A stretch of DNA of 64,000 bases from NCBI RefSeq assembly GCF_031581025.1, contig NZ_JAVLCA010000006.1. The stretch is one strand, 5' to 3'. Source of the DNA: Salibaculum sp031581025. Lineage in GTDB: Bacteria; Pseudomonadota; Alphaproteobacteria; Rhodobacterales; Rhodobacteraceae. Position numbers and translations under genes: made by a program. Below the pieces are notes generated by a model, which made no database searches, was not told where the DNA came from, and saw only the letters and a program-made list of their open reading frames with translations. Below, in pieces: positions 48,480 to 57,736 of this stretch (position 1 is the first letter of the stretch; each line of letters opens with the position of its first letter).

Positions 48480-49069
48480 AGCACGACCACGCCGCGCGGC
48501 GTGTCGAACCGGGCGGACAGGCCCGGCCCGTCGCCCGCCCGATATGTCACACCCGGCACCTGAACCCGCGCCGCCAGGGCCGTGGCCTGCGGATGCGTCA
48601 CCTCCAGCCCCAGGAACCGCAGGCCACTCGGGGGCAGGCTCTCGCCCGGTGGCGTGTCGACCTGCCATTGCAGCAGGGTGGGCAGCGCGCCGCCCATCGG
48701 CAGGCTGCCATCCTCGGGCACCGAGATGCGCCAGAGCAGGGCGTCGCGGGCAAGGTCCACCGCCTCGCCGCACTCGGGCAGATCGGCCAGCGCCGCGTCA
48801 ATGTCCGGCACCCGGCAGATCCAGTTGCCCAGGCAGGGGGTCGGGGGCGGCGCATCCAACCCGAACCAGCGCGGCCCCGCGACAGTGGCCCCAGACTCTG
48901 GCGCGATCACCTCAAGGTAAAGCCCCTCGCCCAGCCCCAACAGCCGGTTGTGCGTGCCAAAGCGCGCGTGCCGCCCGGCCGGCCCGAAGGCCACACCCAG
49001 GCGCTCCTCGGCCCAGGCCACGCCCGTCTCAAGGTCGGCGGCACATATGGCAAGATGGTCAAGCTGCAT
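48476..49069 (-). CDS. VOC family protein (glyoxalase-like domain)
   Basis: A 197-residue protein of the vicinal-oxygen-chelate superfamily, beginning MQLDHLAICAADLETGVAWAEERLG. A second half (from about 120) has a degenerate repeat of the fold. The start at 49069 is preferred over 49135 because it begins the fold. It is too long and too different from methylmalonyl-CoA epimerase to be called that, despite the adjacent mutase. It is coupled to the GNAT gene. Confidence 0.8.
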   Translation of the reverse strand: MQLDHLAICAADLETGVAWAEERLGVAFGPAGRHARFGTHNRLLGLGEGLYLEVIAPESGATVAGPRWFGLDAPPPTPCLGNWICRVPDIDAALADLPECGEAVDLARDALLWRISVPEDGSLPMGGALPTLLQWQVDTPPGESLPPSGLRFLGLEVTHPQATALAARVQVPGVTYRAGDGPGLSARFDTPRGVVVL

Positions 49070-49169
49070 GGTGTGGTCCTCCCTGTCCCCACACTGGCTG
49101 CTTGAGGGGAAAAGGGCAACGGGCCGGGCGGGCACGCTCGGCGACAGCCGGCGGGGCCGCCCCGGCCCT

Positions 49170-51296
49170 CTAGCCCCGGGCCTCGCGGATCAGCCGCAGG
49201 ATATCCTTGGCCGCCTCGGGGATGTTGGTGCCCGGCCCGAAGATCGCCTTGACCCCTGCCCTGGTCAGGAACTCGTAGTCCTGCTGCGGGATCACCCCGC
49301 CGCAGATCACGATGATGTCTCCGGCGTCATTGGCCCTGAGCGCCTCGATCAACTTGGGCGCCAGGGTCTTGTGACCGGCCGCCTGGGACGAAATGCCGAT
49401 GACATGAACATCGTTGTCCACCGCATCCTGCGCGGCCTCTTCGGGGGTCTGGAACAGCGGGCCCACATCCACGTCGAAGCCGATGTCGGCAAAGGCCGTG
49501 GCGATGACCTTGGCGCCGCGGTCGTGGCCGTCCTGGCCCATCTTGACCACCAGCATGCGCGGGCGGCGGCCCTCCTCGGTGGCAAAGGCATCGACCGCCT
49601 CCTGGATGGCGGCGAAATCCGCATCGCCCTCGTAGGCGGCGCCGTAGACCCCGGCGAGCGTCTTCACCTCGGCGCGATGGCGCCCGAATTCCTTTTCCAT
49701 GGCCATGCTGATCTCTCCGACGGTTGCGCGGGCGCGCGCGGCTTCCACCGCCGCGGCCAGCAGGTTGCCCCCCTCCCGCGCGCGGCGGGTCACCTCATCC
49801 AGCGCGGCGTCGCAGGCCGCCTGGTCGCGGCTGTCGCGGATGCGGTGCAACGCGGCGACCTGCGAGTCGCGCACGCGGGCATTGTCCACGTCGCGGATGT
49901 CGATCGGGTCCTCGTGGTCCTTGCGATACTTGTTGACCCCGACGATGACCTCCTCGCCCCGGTCGATCATGGCCTGGCGGGTAGCGGCGGTTTCCTCGAT
50001 GCGCAGCTTGGGCATGCCGCTGGCCACGGCGCGGGTCATGCCGCCCATTTCCTCGACCTCTTCCATGAGCGCCCAGGCCTGTTCGGCCAGGTCGTGGGTC
50101 AGCTTTTCCACGTAGTAAGAGCCCGCCAGCGGGTCGACCACATTGGTCACGCCGGTTTCCTCCTGCAGAATCAGCTGTGTGTTGCGCGCGATCCGGGCGC
50201 TGAATTCCGTGGGCAGCGCGATGGCCTCGTCCAGCGCGTTGGTGTGCAGCGACTGGGTGCCGCCCAGAACCGCGCTCATGGCCTCATAGGCGGTGCGCAC
50301 GACGTTGTTGTAGGGGTCCTGTTCCTGCAGCGAAACGCCGCTGGTCTGGCAATGGGTGCGCAGCATCTTGGATTTCTCGGCCTCGGCGCCCAGCTCGGTC
50401 ATGATACGGTGCCAGAGCGTGCGCGCGGCGCGCAGTTTCGCGGCCTCCATGAAGAAGTTCATGCCGATGGCAAAGAAGAAGGACAGCCGCGGCGCGAACT
50501 TGTCCACGTCCATGCCGGCCGCGACGGCGGCGCGGACGTATTCGCGCCCGTCGGCGAGGGTGAAGGCCAGCTCCTGCACCAGGTTCGCCCCGGCCTCCTG
50601 CATGTGGTAGCCGGAGATCGAGATCGAGTTGAAGCGCGGCATCTCGGCGCTGGTATACTCGATGATGTCGCTGACGATCCGCATGCTGGGGTCTGGCGGG
50701 TAGATATAGGTGTTGCGGACCATGAACTCCTTGAGGATGTCGTTCTGGATGGTCCCGGCCAGCGCCGACTTGTCATGGCCCTGCTCCTCGCCCGCGACGA
50801 TGAAACTGGCCAGCACCGGGATCACCGCGCCGTTCATGGTCATGGAGACACTGACCTTGTCCAGCGGGATGCCGTCGAACAGCACCTTCATGTCCTCGAC
50901 GCTGTCGATGGCCACGCCGGCCTTGCCCACGTCCCCCTCGACCCGGGGGTGGTCACTGTCATAGCCGCGGTGGGTGGCCAGGTCGAAGGCCACGGAAACG
51001 CCCTGCTGCCCGGCGGCCAGGTTCTTGCGGTAGAAGGCGTTGGACTCCTCGGCGGTCGAGAAGCCGGCATATTGCCGGATCGTCCAGGGGCGGCCCGCAT
51101 ACATGGTGGAGCGGACGCCACGGGTGAAGGGTTCCTCGCCCGGCAAGGCCCCCATATGCGGCAAGCCGCTCGTGTCTTCCTCGGTATAGAGCGGCTGGAC
51201 CTCGATGCCCTCCAGCGTCTTCCAGGTCAGGTCGTCCAGCGGGCGGCCGCGCAATTCCTTCTCGGCGCGGTCAGCCCACTCCTTTTTCGATCCCAT
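49170..51296 (-). CDS. scpA: Methylmalonyl-CoA mutase
   Basis: A B12-dependent enzyme that interconverts (R)-methylmalonyl-CoA and succinyl-CoA, the last step of propionyl-CoA assimilation. The 708 residues comprise a TIM barrel with RTHCQTSG, FDLATHRGYDSDHPR and SISGYHMQEAGA. The C-terminal cobalamin domain has the base-off motif DGHDRG and the ISSQAAGH loop. Length and features fit the single-chain form. pccA and pccB lie upstream on the same strand. Confidence 0.96.
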   Translation of the reverse strand: MGSKKEWADRAEKELRGRPLDDLTWKTLEGIEVQPLYTEEDTSGLPHMGALPGEEPFTRGVRSTMYAGRPWTIRQYAGFSTAEESNAFYRKNLAAGQQGVSVAFDLATHRGYDSDHPRVEGDVGKAGVAIDSVEDMKVLFDGIPLDKVSVSMTMNGAVIPVLASFIVAGEEQGHDKSALAGTIQNDILKEFMVRNTYIYPPDPSMRIVSDIIEYTSAEMPRFNSISISGYHMQEAGANLVQELAFTLADGREYVRAAVAAGMDVDKFAPRLSFFFAIGMNFFMEAAKLRAARTLWHRIMTELGAEAEKSKMLRTHCQTSGVSLQEQDPYNNVVRTAYEAMSAVLGGTQSLHTNALDEAIALPTEFSARIARNTQLILQEETGVTNVVDPLAGSYYVEKLTHDLAEQAWALMEEVEEMGGMTRAVASGMPKLRIEETAATRQAMIDRGEEVIVGVNKYRKDHEDPIDIRDVDNARVRDSQVAALHRIRDSRDQAACDAALDEVTRRAREGGNLLAAAVEAARARATVGEISMAMEKEFGRHRAEVKTLAGVYGAAYEGDADFAAIQEAVDAFATEEGRRPRMLVVKMGQDGHDRGAKVIATAFADIGFDVDVGPLFQTPEEAAQDAVDNDVHVIGISSQAAGHKTLAPKLIEALRANDAGDIIVICGGVIPQQDYEFLTRAGVKAIFGPGTNIPEAAKDILRLIREARG

Positions 51297-51614
51297 CTTT
51301 CAGTCCTCCGTTGGGCGTGGGGCCATTGCCCGGCACCACGCGCAGATTCCTCTTGCCGGGCTGGCCCGGCCTGTCCGTCGTTTCGGGCGCGCGCCTTCCG
51401 CGGGTTTGCGGTGCCGTGCCGGTTGGCACCGGGCGGCCGCGCAAAGTCCGTTTGCCATGTGGTGGACCCGCCCCACCGCGGCGCGTCGGCCCGGACCACG
51501 CGCCGTGGGCGAGCCGGGGCGCATGGCGGACTGGCAAAATTGTTACGGCCAGCCGCGCGCATGGCCTTCGATTTCCCCACCGGAAAGTCTATATCGATAC
51601 CAGAAGGAGATCCC
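51297..51614. other. Intergenic region between scpA and the DUF4174 gene
   Basis: A 318-bp divergent promoter region without a supported gene. It should contain promoters for scpA (minus) and the DUF4174 gene (plus). I see no TGCAAA palindromes like those at pccB and pccR, and no clear boxes. Confidence 0.5.
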
Positions 51615-52079
51615 ATGTTCAGACTCATCGCCCTTGTGATCGCAGGCCTCATGGCCGGGGCCGCAGCTGCCCAGGACGATAGCGACCGATCCGCTGTCGA
51701 GATATGGCAGGACGACCCCAGCACGGTCTTTTCCGCCACCGAGGTGGAGGTGAAAGACTTTATCTGGATCGCGCGCCCCATCGTTCTCTTTGCCGACAAC
51801 CCCAATGACCCGAACTTTCGCCAACAGCTGGATTTTCTGAACGACCGCTCGGAGTCTCTTGCCGAACGTGATGTGGTTGTCATCACCGATACGGATACCG
51901 AACCCATGACCGAGTTGCGCAAACGCCTGCGCCCGCGCGGCTTCATGCTGGTCATCATGGGCAAGGACGGCGAAATCGAGCTGCGCAAGCCCACCCCCTG
52001 GGGCGGCCGCGAGATCACGCGCACGATCGACAAGATGCCGCTGCGGCAACAGGAGATCGACGCGGCCCGGGGGTTCTGA
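51615..52079 (+). CDS. DUF4174 domain-containing exported protein
   Basis: A 154-residue protein with a signal peptide (FRLIALVIAGLMAGAAAAQ) and a thioredoxin-like mature part without CxxC. ARPIVLFADNPNDPNFRQQ, LRPRGFMLVIMGKDGEIELRKPTPW and the terminal DKMPLRQQEI match the DUF4174 pattern. The ATG at 51615 follows AGAAGGAGA. The function is unknown. Such proteins are common in Rhodobacteraceae. Confidence 0.85.
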   Translation: MFRLIALVIAGLMAGAAAAQDDSDRSAVEIWQDDPSTVFSATEVEVKDFIWIARPIVLFADNPNDPNFRQQLDFLNDRSESLAERDVVVITDTDTEPMTELRKRLRPRGFMLVIMGKDGEIELRKPTPWGGREITRTIDKMPLRQQEIDAARGF

Positions 52080-52085
52080 GCCATC

Positions 52086-52442
52086 TCAGCGCCCCCCGTC
52101 GCGCAGGGCCAGCGCCATGCCGCTGGGGAGCAGCGCGATCACGATGATCCCCAGCACGGGCACCGGCGCGACGCCCAGCCGGATCAGCAAGACGGCCAGC
52201 AGCCAGAGCGCCGCCAGCCCCAGCAGCGCCAGCGTCCAGAACACCGCGCGCAGCGCCCGGCCCCGGCCCAGCCCGAAAACGGTGGCAAAGGCGGCCAGGC
52301 CGGCCACGGGCGCGGCCAGCAGCCACGGCCCCGGCGGCATCGGCCCAGCCCCGGCCTGAACCCGCATCACGGCGAAAGCGGTTCCCACCCCGGCCACATA
52401 GGCCAGCAGGTAGACCAGCGCGATATGGGCGCGACGCGACAT
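52086..52442 (-). CDS. Small hypothetical membrane protein
   Basis: A 118-residue protein with about four hydrophobic segments (about 7-25, 40-58, 66-86, 92-110) separated by short charged loops. It lies between pccA and the convergent DUF4174 gene, 4 bp after pccA, so it is co-transcribed with pccA. No family is recognised. Confidence 0.7.
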   Translation of the reverse strand: MSRRAHIALVYLLAYVAGVGTAFAVMRVQAGAGPMPPGPWLLAAPVAGLAAFATVFGLGRGRALRAVFWTLALLGLAALWLLAVLLIRLGVAPVPVLGIIVIALLPSGMALALRDGGR

Positions 52443-52446
52443 GGGG

Positions 52447-54444
52447 TTACTCGAACTCCATGATCACGTCATCCACCGCCAGGCTGTCACCCGCCCCGGC
52501 GTTGATCCGCGCCACGATCCCGGCCCGCTCGGCACGCAGGATGTTCTCCATCTTCATGGCCTCCACGGTGCAGAGCGCCTGGCCCTCTTGCACCTCCTGG
52601 CCGATTTCGACATCGACCGTCATGATCATGCCGGGCATCGGGCAGAGCAGCATCCTGGAGGTGTCCGGCGGCAGCTTCTCGGGCATCAGGGCCGCCAGGT
52701 CGGCCTGGCGCGGGGTGCGCACGTTCACCCGCAGGTCCGCCCCGCGATAGCGCAGGCGGAACCCGGCCGAGATCAGCTCGGTCTTGAGCACCAGCGGCGC
52801 GCCGTCCACCCTCATCCGCGCGAGAGACTGCCCCGGGGCCCAATCCCCCTCGACCCGGTAGGTCCTGTCCGCGACGGTCACATCCGCGCCCGCGCGGTCG
52901 GCCGAGACGCCGGCCTCCAGGGCCTTGCCCTGCAGGGTCACGACCCAGTCCTCTCCGACCTGGCGTTCATGGTTGCCCATGCGCCCCGAGATGCGCGCGC
53001 GTCGGATCTCGCAGACCCGGTACATGGCCACCGCCGCTGCGGCGACGCGACCCAGCTCGCTGTCGGGAAGGGTCACACCCTCGAAACCCTCGGGGTATTC
53101 CTCGGCGATGAAGGCGGTGGTCATCTTGCCGCTGGTGAATTTCGGATGGTCATAGACCGCGGCCAGAAAGGGGATGTTGTGGCCGATCCCCTCGACCTCG
53201 AAACTGTCCAGCGCGATACGCATCTCCTCGATCGCCGTGTCGCGGTCCGGCGCCCAGGTGCAGAGCTTGGCGATCATCGGGTCGTAATACATGGAAATCT
53301 CGCCGCCCTCGAACACGCCGGTGTCGTTGCGCACGGCGCGCTTGGCCTCCGAGACCTCCTCGGGCGGGCGATAGCGGGTCAGCCGCCCGATCGAGGGCAG
53401 GAAACCGCGATAGGGGTCCTCGGCATAGAGCCGGCTTTCCATGGCCCAGCCATTGAGCGTGATGTCGTCCTGGGCCAGTTGCAGCACCTCGCCCCCCGCG
53501 ACTCGGATCATCTGTTCGACAAGGTCCACGCCGGTGATCAGCTCGGTCACCGGGTGTTCCACCTGCAGGCGCGTGTTCATTTCCAGGAAATAGAAGTTCT
53601 TGTCGCCATCGACGATGAATTCCACCGTGCCCGCGCTGGCGTAGTCCACCGCCTGGGCCAGGGCGACGGCCTGTTCGCCCATGGCCTTGCGGGTGGCTTC
53701 GTCGAGGAAGGGGCTGGGCGCCTCTTCGATGACCTTCTGATTGCGGCGCTGGATGCTGCATTCCCGCTCGCCCAGGTAGATGCCGTTGCCGTGCTGGTCG
53801 CACAGCACCTGGATCTCGATGTGGCGCGGCTGGGTGACGAATTTTTCGATGAAGATGCGGTCGTCGCCAAAGGAACTGGACGCCTCGCTCTTGGAGGACT
53901 GGAAGCCCTCGCGCGCCTCGTCGTCGGTCCAGGCGATGCGCATGCCCTTGCCGCCGCCCCCGGCGCTGGCCTTGATCATGACCGGATAGCCGATTTCCTG
54001 GCTGATCTTCACCGCCTCTTCGGCATCCTCGATCAGGCCCATGACACCAGGCACGGTGCTGACCCCCGCCTCCTGTGCCAGTTTCTTGGAGGTGATCTTG
54101 TCGCCCATGGCCTCGATCGCGCCCTCGGGCGGCCCGATGAAGGCGACACCCTCGGCCGCCAGGGCCTTGGCGAATTTCGCGTTCTCCGACAGGAAGCCAT
54201 AGCCCGGATGCACCGCTTCGGCCCCGGTTTCTCGGACCGCGCGCATGACGTTCTCGATCACGATATAGGACTGGTTTGCCGGCGCCGGGCCGATATGCAC
54301 CGCCTCGTCGGCCATCCGGACGTGCAGCGCATGCTTGTCCGCATCCGAATAGATGGCGACGGTGGCGATCCCCATGCGGCGGGCGGACTTGATGACGCGG
54401 CAGGCGATCTCGCCCCGGTTTGCGATCAGGATTTTCTTGAACAT
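52447..54444 (-). CDS. pccA: Propionyl-CoA carboxylase alpha (biotin) subunit
   Basis: Biotin carboxylase plus biotin carrier subunit of propionyl-CoA carboxylase, 665 residues. The biotin-carboxylase domain starts MFKKILIANRGEIACRVI, with ATP-grasp motif ASAGGGGKGMR and EMNTRLQVEHPVTE. The BT linker follows, and the C-terminal carrier domain has the biotinylated lysine in EAMKMEN. Together with pccB it forms (S)-methylmalonyl-CoA. A GAAGGA ribosome-binding site lies just upstream, immediately downstream of a terminator-like hairpin. Confidence 0.96.
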   Translation of the reverse strand: MFKKILIANRGEIACRVIKSARRMGIATVAIYSDADKHALHVRMADEAVHIGPAPANQSYIVIENVMRAVRETGAEAVHPGYGFLSENAKFAKALAAEGVAFIGPPEGAIEAMGDKITSKKLAQEAGVSTVPGVMGLIEDAEEAVKISQEIGYPVMIKASAGGGGKGMRIAWTDDEAREGFQSSKSEASSSFGDDRIFIEKFVTQPRHIEIQVLCDQHGNGIYLGERECSIQRRNQKVIEEAPSPFLDEATRKAMGEQAVALAQAVDYASAGTVEFIVDGDKNFYFLEMNTRLQVEHPVTELITGVDLVEQMIRVAGGEVLQLAQDDITLNGWAMESRLYAEDPYRGFLPSIGRLTRYRPPEEVSEAKRAVRNDTGVFEGGEISMYYDPMIAKLCTWAPDRDTAIEEMRIALDSFEVEGIGHNIPFLAAVYDHPKFTSGKMTTAFIAEEYPEGFEGVTLPDSELGRVAAAAVAMYRVCEIRRARISGRMGNHERQVGEDWVVTLQGKALEAGVSADRAGADVTVADRTYRVEGDWAPGQSLARMRVDGAPLVLKTELISAGFRLRYRGADLRVNVRTPRQADLAALMPEKLPPDTSRMLLCPMPGMIMTVDVEIGQEVQEGQALCTVEAMKMENILRAERAGIVARINAGAGDSLAVDDVIMEFE

Positions 54445-54458
54445 GGCTAGGGTCCTTC

Positions 54459-54501
54459 AAAAGCAAGACCGCCGCCCCGGGGGGCACCCGGAACGGCGGT
54501 C
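54459..54501 (-). terminator. Terminator-like stem-loop between small lipoprotein gene and pccA
   Basis: On the minus strand, arms GACCGCCG/CGGCGGTC with a GC-rich inner stem are followed by TTGCTTTTG, just before the pccA ribosome-binding site. It probably ends the lipoprotein transcript. It could also attenuate read-through into pccA. Confidence 0.6.
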
Positions 54502-54537
54502 GGAAAAGATCGGGCGCCTTGAACGGGCGCGGTCAGG

Positions 54538-54741
54538 TCAGCGGCAAGCGGTCGTGAATTCGTCGCAAAGCGCCCCGCCGGCGCCGCCGACGATCGCGCC
54601 GGTGACAGGGTCGCCACCGAGGGCATCGACGACAACCGCGCCCCCCGCGGCCCCGGCGAGCCCGCGTTCGAGATCATTGTCGAGACAGGCCGAGAGGCCC
54701 GCGACCGCCGCACAGGCGAGAACGAGACGAAATTTGAACAT
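54538..54741 (-). CDS. Small glycine-zipper lipoprotein
   Basis: A 67-residue protein: lipoprotein signal with lipobox LSAC (16-19), then a glycine/alanine-rich segment (GLAGAAGGAVVVDALGGD, IVGGAGGALCDE) typical of small glycine-zipper proteins. It is 93 bp upstream of pccA but separated from it by a terminator-like hairpin. Role unknown, probably envelope-associated. Confidence 0.72.
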   Translation of the reverse strand: MFKFRLVLACAAVAGLSACLDNDLERGLAGAAGGAVVVDALGGDPVTGAIVGGAGGALCDEFTTACR

Positions 54742-55072
54742 GGGATACTGCCTTTTTCTTGGTTGATCCTGCACCGCCCAGCTTCCGCGCTTCGGGGCCG
54801 CATGGCAAATGGAAACTGACAGCCTGCCGAGGATGGGCGGAGTCGCCCCGCCGACATCATTGCACTGCGGCAAAGGGGTGCCGGCCCGATCGCGAGGCGA
54901 TCGAACCGGCACGGGGAAGGGTCACAGTCTTGACAATACGCGGGCGGTTGGGGGCCACCCGCACCGACAACCTGCCACGCCCCAAGCGGCCGGTCACCAC
55001 CCGCAATCGCGAGGCGGGCACGGTCGGCCGTTTCCCGCCGGGATTGTGTCTTCTTGCGCCAGAACCCGCCGA
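54742..55072. other. Intergenic region upstream of the glycine-zipper lipoprotein
   Basis: A 331-bp segment between two minus-strand genes. I see no gene or clear regulatory element beyond a lone TTGACA at about 54930 on the plus strand, which has no -10 partner. Confidence 0.45.
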
Positions 55073-55432
55073 TCATGGCGCCCACCCAGGCTCGAATATC
55101 TCGGGAAAAGCGGCCCGGGCCGCCGCGATATCGACCCGCAGCAGGGCGTCGTAGCTTTCGGGGTCGAAGGGGTCTTCCGCCGGGACAATCTCGCGCCCGA
55201 ACAGCCAGTTGATCCGGCCCGCATCCAGGTTTCCGCGCACGAAGGGGGCCTCGCCGAAATGCTCGATCAGCGCCCAGAGAAAGCCCGCGTCGGCCTTGCG
55301 GTCCGGGGGTCTGCGGTCGGCGTAGCGCTCGCGGCGCTTCAGCGCGGGCGGCGTGCCCTTTGCCGGGCGGCGCAGGGTGAACTGGTAGTCCGTCCCGGGC
55401 AAGCGACTGGGAAAGCCACGGTGCTTTTCCAT
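55073..55432 (-). CDS. Hypothetical protein
   Basis: A soluble 119-residue protein from the ATG at 55432, preceded by AGGGGG. Visible features are a basic N-terminal part (RRPAKGTPPALKRRERYADRR) and an acidic, aromatic C-terminal part with LDAGRINWLFGREIVPAEDPFDPESY. No known domain is recognised. The longer reading to 55600 runs through sequence without coding character. Confidence 0.65.
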   Translation of the reverse strand: MEKHRGFPSRLPGTDYQFTLRRPAKGTPPALKRRERYADRRPPDRKADAGFLWALIEHFGEAPFVRGNLDAGRINWLFGREIVPAEDPFDPESYDALLRVDIAAARAAFPEIFEPGWAP

Positions 55433-55535
55433 CACGCGCCCCCTGTCGTGATCAGGCGCGGGGCCGGGCCCTGTGCGCGGGCCGCCACACGACGGACATC
55501 CCGTGACGATCGCAGGGAAAGATCGCGGCGGTGCA

Positions 55536-55910
55536 TCAGAAATACTCCCAGATACAGTCAGTGTTCGAGAGCCGGAACACCTCGAAAAACTGCGTGACAT
55601 CCGGCGCGGGCTCCCCGAAGGACACCTTCTGCGCCGACAGCGAGATCACCACCTTCTCCACCGCGATCCCCTCGGCGTCCAGCGCCGGGCGGGCGAAATC
55701 GGCGCAGAGCACCGCGAAATCATCGGCCACCTCGGCAAAGCTGCGCGCCGCCAGCTCGGGCGCAAGGAACCGGAACCGGGCCATATCCTGCGCTTCGTCA
55801 AGCCGCAGTTCCATCAACTCCAGCGGCTGGCCCGAGGGCACCGCGACATCCTGCGCAGCCACCGCCGGGGCGGCCACGAGCATGAGTGCGGACAGGAACG
55901 GGCGGATCAT
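55536..55910 (-). CDS. DUF6497-like exported protein
   Basis: A 124-residue protein with a signal peptide (MIRPFLSALMLVAAPAVAAQ), then a mature part with SGQPLELMELRLDE, MARFRFLAPE and the end QFFEVFRLSNTDCIWEYF. This is the pattern I associate with DUF6497 proteins of Rhodobacteraceae. Two conserved cysteines may form a disulfide. The start at 55910 is chosen for the signal peptide. It lies 90 bp downstream of pccB. Confidence 0.72.
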   Translation of the reverse strand: MIRPFLSALMLVAAPAVAAQDVAVPSGQPLELMELRLDEAQDMARFRFLAPELAARSFAEVADDFAVLCADFARPALDAEGIAVEKVVISLSAQKVSFGEPAPDVTQFFEVFRLSNTDCIWEYF

Positions 55911-55999
55911 CAACAGGCTACCTGGCGTCTTTGGGTCGAAAATACCGCGGGGGCGTCGCGCTTGCGCGACGGGGGCAGAACCCCCTGCCCCGCGTCGGC

Positions 56000-57532
56000 T
56001 CACAGCGGGATGTTGTCGTGTTTTTTCCAGGGCATCTTGCGCTGCTTGCTACGCAGCCCGGCAAAGGCCCGGCACAGCCGCTTGCGGGTCGAGCGGGGCT
56101 GGATCACCTCGTCGATGAACCCGCGTTCGGCCGCCACGAAGGGGTTGGCGAAACGGTCCTCGTATTCCGAGGTGCGCGCCGCGATCTTCGCCTCGTCGCC
56201 CAGTTCCGAGCGATAGAGGATCTCGGTCGCGCCCTTGGCGCCCATCACCGCCACCTCGGAGGTGGGCCAGGCATAGTTGATATCCCCGCGCAGATGCTTG
56301 GAACTCATGACGACATAGGCTCCGCCATAGGCCTTGCGGGTGATGACGGTGACCTTGGGCACGGTCGCCTCGCCATAGGCAAACAGCAGCTTGGCGCCGT
56401 GCTTGATGACGCCGCGATATTCCTGGCCCGTCCCGGGCAGGAAGCCGGGCACATCGACGAGGGTCAGCAGCGGAATCTCGAAGGCATCGCAAAACCGCAC
56501 GAAACGCGCGGCCTTGCGGCTGCTGTCGATGTCCAGGCAGCCGGCCAGAACCATGGGCTGATTCGCCACGACACCCACGGTCTGGCCTTCAAGACGGATG
56601 AACCCGGTGATGATGTTCTTGGCAAAATCCTCCTGGGTCTCGTAGAAATCGCCCTCGTCGCCGATCTTGTGGATCAGCTCTTTCATGTCATAGGGCATGT
56701 TCGGGTTTTCCGGCACCAGCGTGTCCAGGCTGTCCTCGACGCGATCCACGTCGTCGAAGAAGGGCCGCCGGGGCGGCTTTTCCTGGTTGTTCAGCGGCAG
56801 GAAATCGACGAGGCGGCGCACCTCGGCCAGGGCTTCGACATCGTTGTCAAAGGCGGCGTCGGCGACGCTCGATTTCTTGGTATGGGTGCCCGCGCCGCCC
56901 AGTTCCTCGGCCGTCACCTGCTCGTTCGTCACGGTCTTGACCACATCCGGTCCGGTCACGAACATGTAGGAACTGTCCTTCACCATGAAGATGAAATCGG
57001 TCATGGCCGGGGAATAGACCGCACCACCGGCGCAGGGTCCCATGATGACGCTGATCTGCGGCACCACGCCCGAGGCCTCGATGTTGCGCTGGAAGACCTC
57101 GCCGTAGCCGGCAAGGCTGTCGACCCCTTCCTGGATGCGGGCACCGCCCGAGTCGTTGATGCCGATGACCGGCGCGCCATTCTGCATGGCCATGTCCATG
57201 ATCTTGCAGATCTTCTGGGCGTGGGTCGCCGAAACCGACCCGCCCAGCACCGTGAAATCCTGACTGAAGACATAGACCTGCCGGCCGTTGATCGTGCCCC
57301 AGCCAGTAACCACGCCATCGCCGTAGGGCCGATTGTCCTGCATGCCGAAGTCGATGCAGCGATGGGCGACGAACATGTCGTATTCTTCGAAGCTGCCCTC
57401 GTCGAGCAGCAGTTCCATGCGTTCGCGCGCGGTCAGCTTGCCCTTGGCATGCTGGGCGTCGATCCGCTTCTGGCCACCGCCCAGGCGGGCGGCCTCGCGG
57501 CGGTCTTCCAGTTGCTGGAGAATGTCGGTCAT
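56000..57532 (-). CDS. pccB: Propionyl-CoA carboxylase beta (carboxyltransferase) subunit
   Basis: Carboxyltransferase subunit of propionyl-CoA carboxylase, 510 residues with the two crotonase-fold domains of the family (GGSVSATHAQKICKIMD, INDSGGARIQEGVDSL, GPCAGGAVYSPA; then DVPGFLPGTGQEYRGVIKHGAKLL). The start at 57532 gives the known N-terminus MTDILQQLEDRR, and the upstream extension to 57658 crosses the regulatory palindromes and is rejected. A duplicated PccR-type site lies upstream. Confidence 0.96.
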   Translation of the reverse strand: MTDILQQLEDRREAARLGGGQKRIDAQHAKGKLTARERMELLLDEGSFEEYDMFVAHRCIDFGMQDNRPYGDGVVTGWGTINGRQVYVFSQDFTVLGGSVSATHAQKICKIMDMAMQNGAPVIGINDSGGARIQEGVDSLAGYGEVFQRNIEASGVVPQISVIMGPCAGGAVYSPAMTDFIFMVKDSSYMFVTGPDVVKTVTNEQVTAEELGGAGTHTKKSSVADAAFDNDVEALAEVRRLVDFLPLNNQEKPPRRPFFDDVDRVEDSLDTLVPENPNMPYDMKELIHKIGDEGDFYETQEDFAKNIITGFIRLEGQTVGVVANQPMVLAGCLDIDSSRKAARFVRFCDAFEIPLLTLVDVPGFLPGTGQEYRGVIKHGAKLLFAYGEATVPKVTVITRKAYGGAYVVMSSKHLRGDINYAWPTSEVAVMGAKGATEILYRSELGDEAKIAARTSEYEDRFANPFVAAERGFIDEVIQPRSTRKRLCRAFAGLRSKQRKMPWKKHDNIPL

Positions 57533-57598
57533 GCGTGTTGTCCCTCGCCTTGATTGCCCTCTTCTATCCGGGTGCCGGGCAAAACCCGAGTCCCGATT

Positions 57599-57649
57599 GG
57601 CAAATTTGCAAATCTCAAGATTTGCCATGGCAGATTTCAGCAAATCTGC
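57599..57649. promoter_or_regulatory. Tandem PccR/ScfR-type operator upstream of pccB
   Basis: Two adjacent palindromes, GCAAATCT-CA-AGATTTGC (57608-57625) and GCAGATTT-CAGC-AAATCTGC (57630-57649), with centres about 23 bp apart. A TTTGCAAA core lies at 57605-57612. As I recall, TTTGCAAA-type motifs were reported for R. sphaeroides PccR. Location between divergent pccB and the MFS gene fits control of one or both. Confidence 0.7.
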
Positions 57650-57736
57650 GAATTCCATCCCCCTGCGGCGCCCTGTGCATCAATCGCCGCATGGCTGTGC
57701 ATGGACAGCCCCCACGAAACCGCCTAGCTGGGCAGG

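Noticed and set aside
48476..49069. VOC protein beside methylmalonyl-CoA mutase considered as methylmalonyl-CoA epimerase.
   Set aside because: At 197 residues with a glyoxalase-like two-part layout it is too long, and the typical epimerase start and metal-ligand pattern is not evident.
54900..54960. TTGACA at about 54930 considered as a promoter.
   Set aside because: No -10 element at a proper distance and no plus-strand gene downstream.
57533..57658. Upstream extension of pccB.
   Set aside because: It would translate across the operator palindromes and precede the family's known N-terminus.
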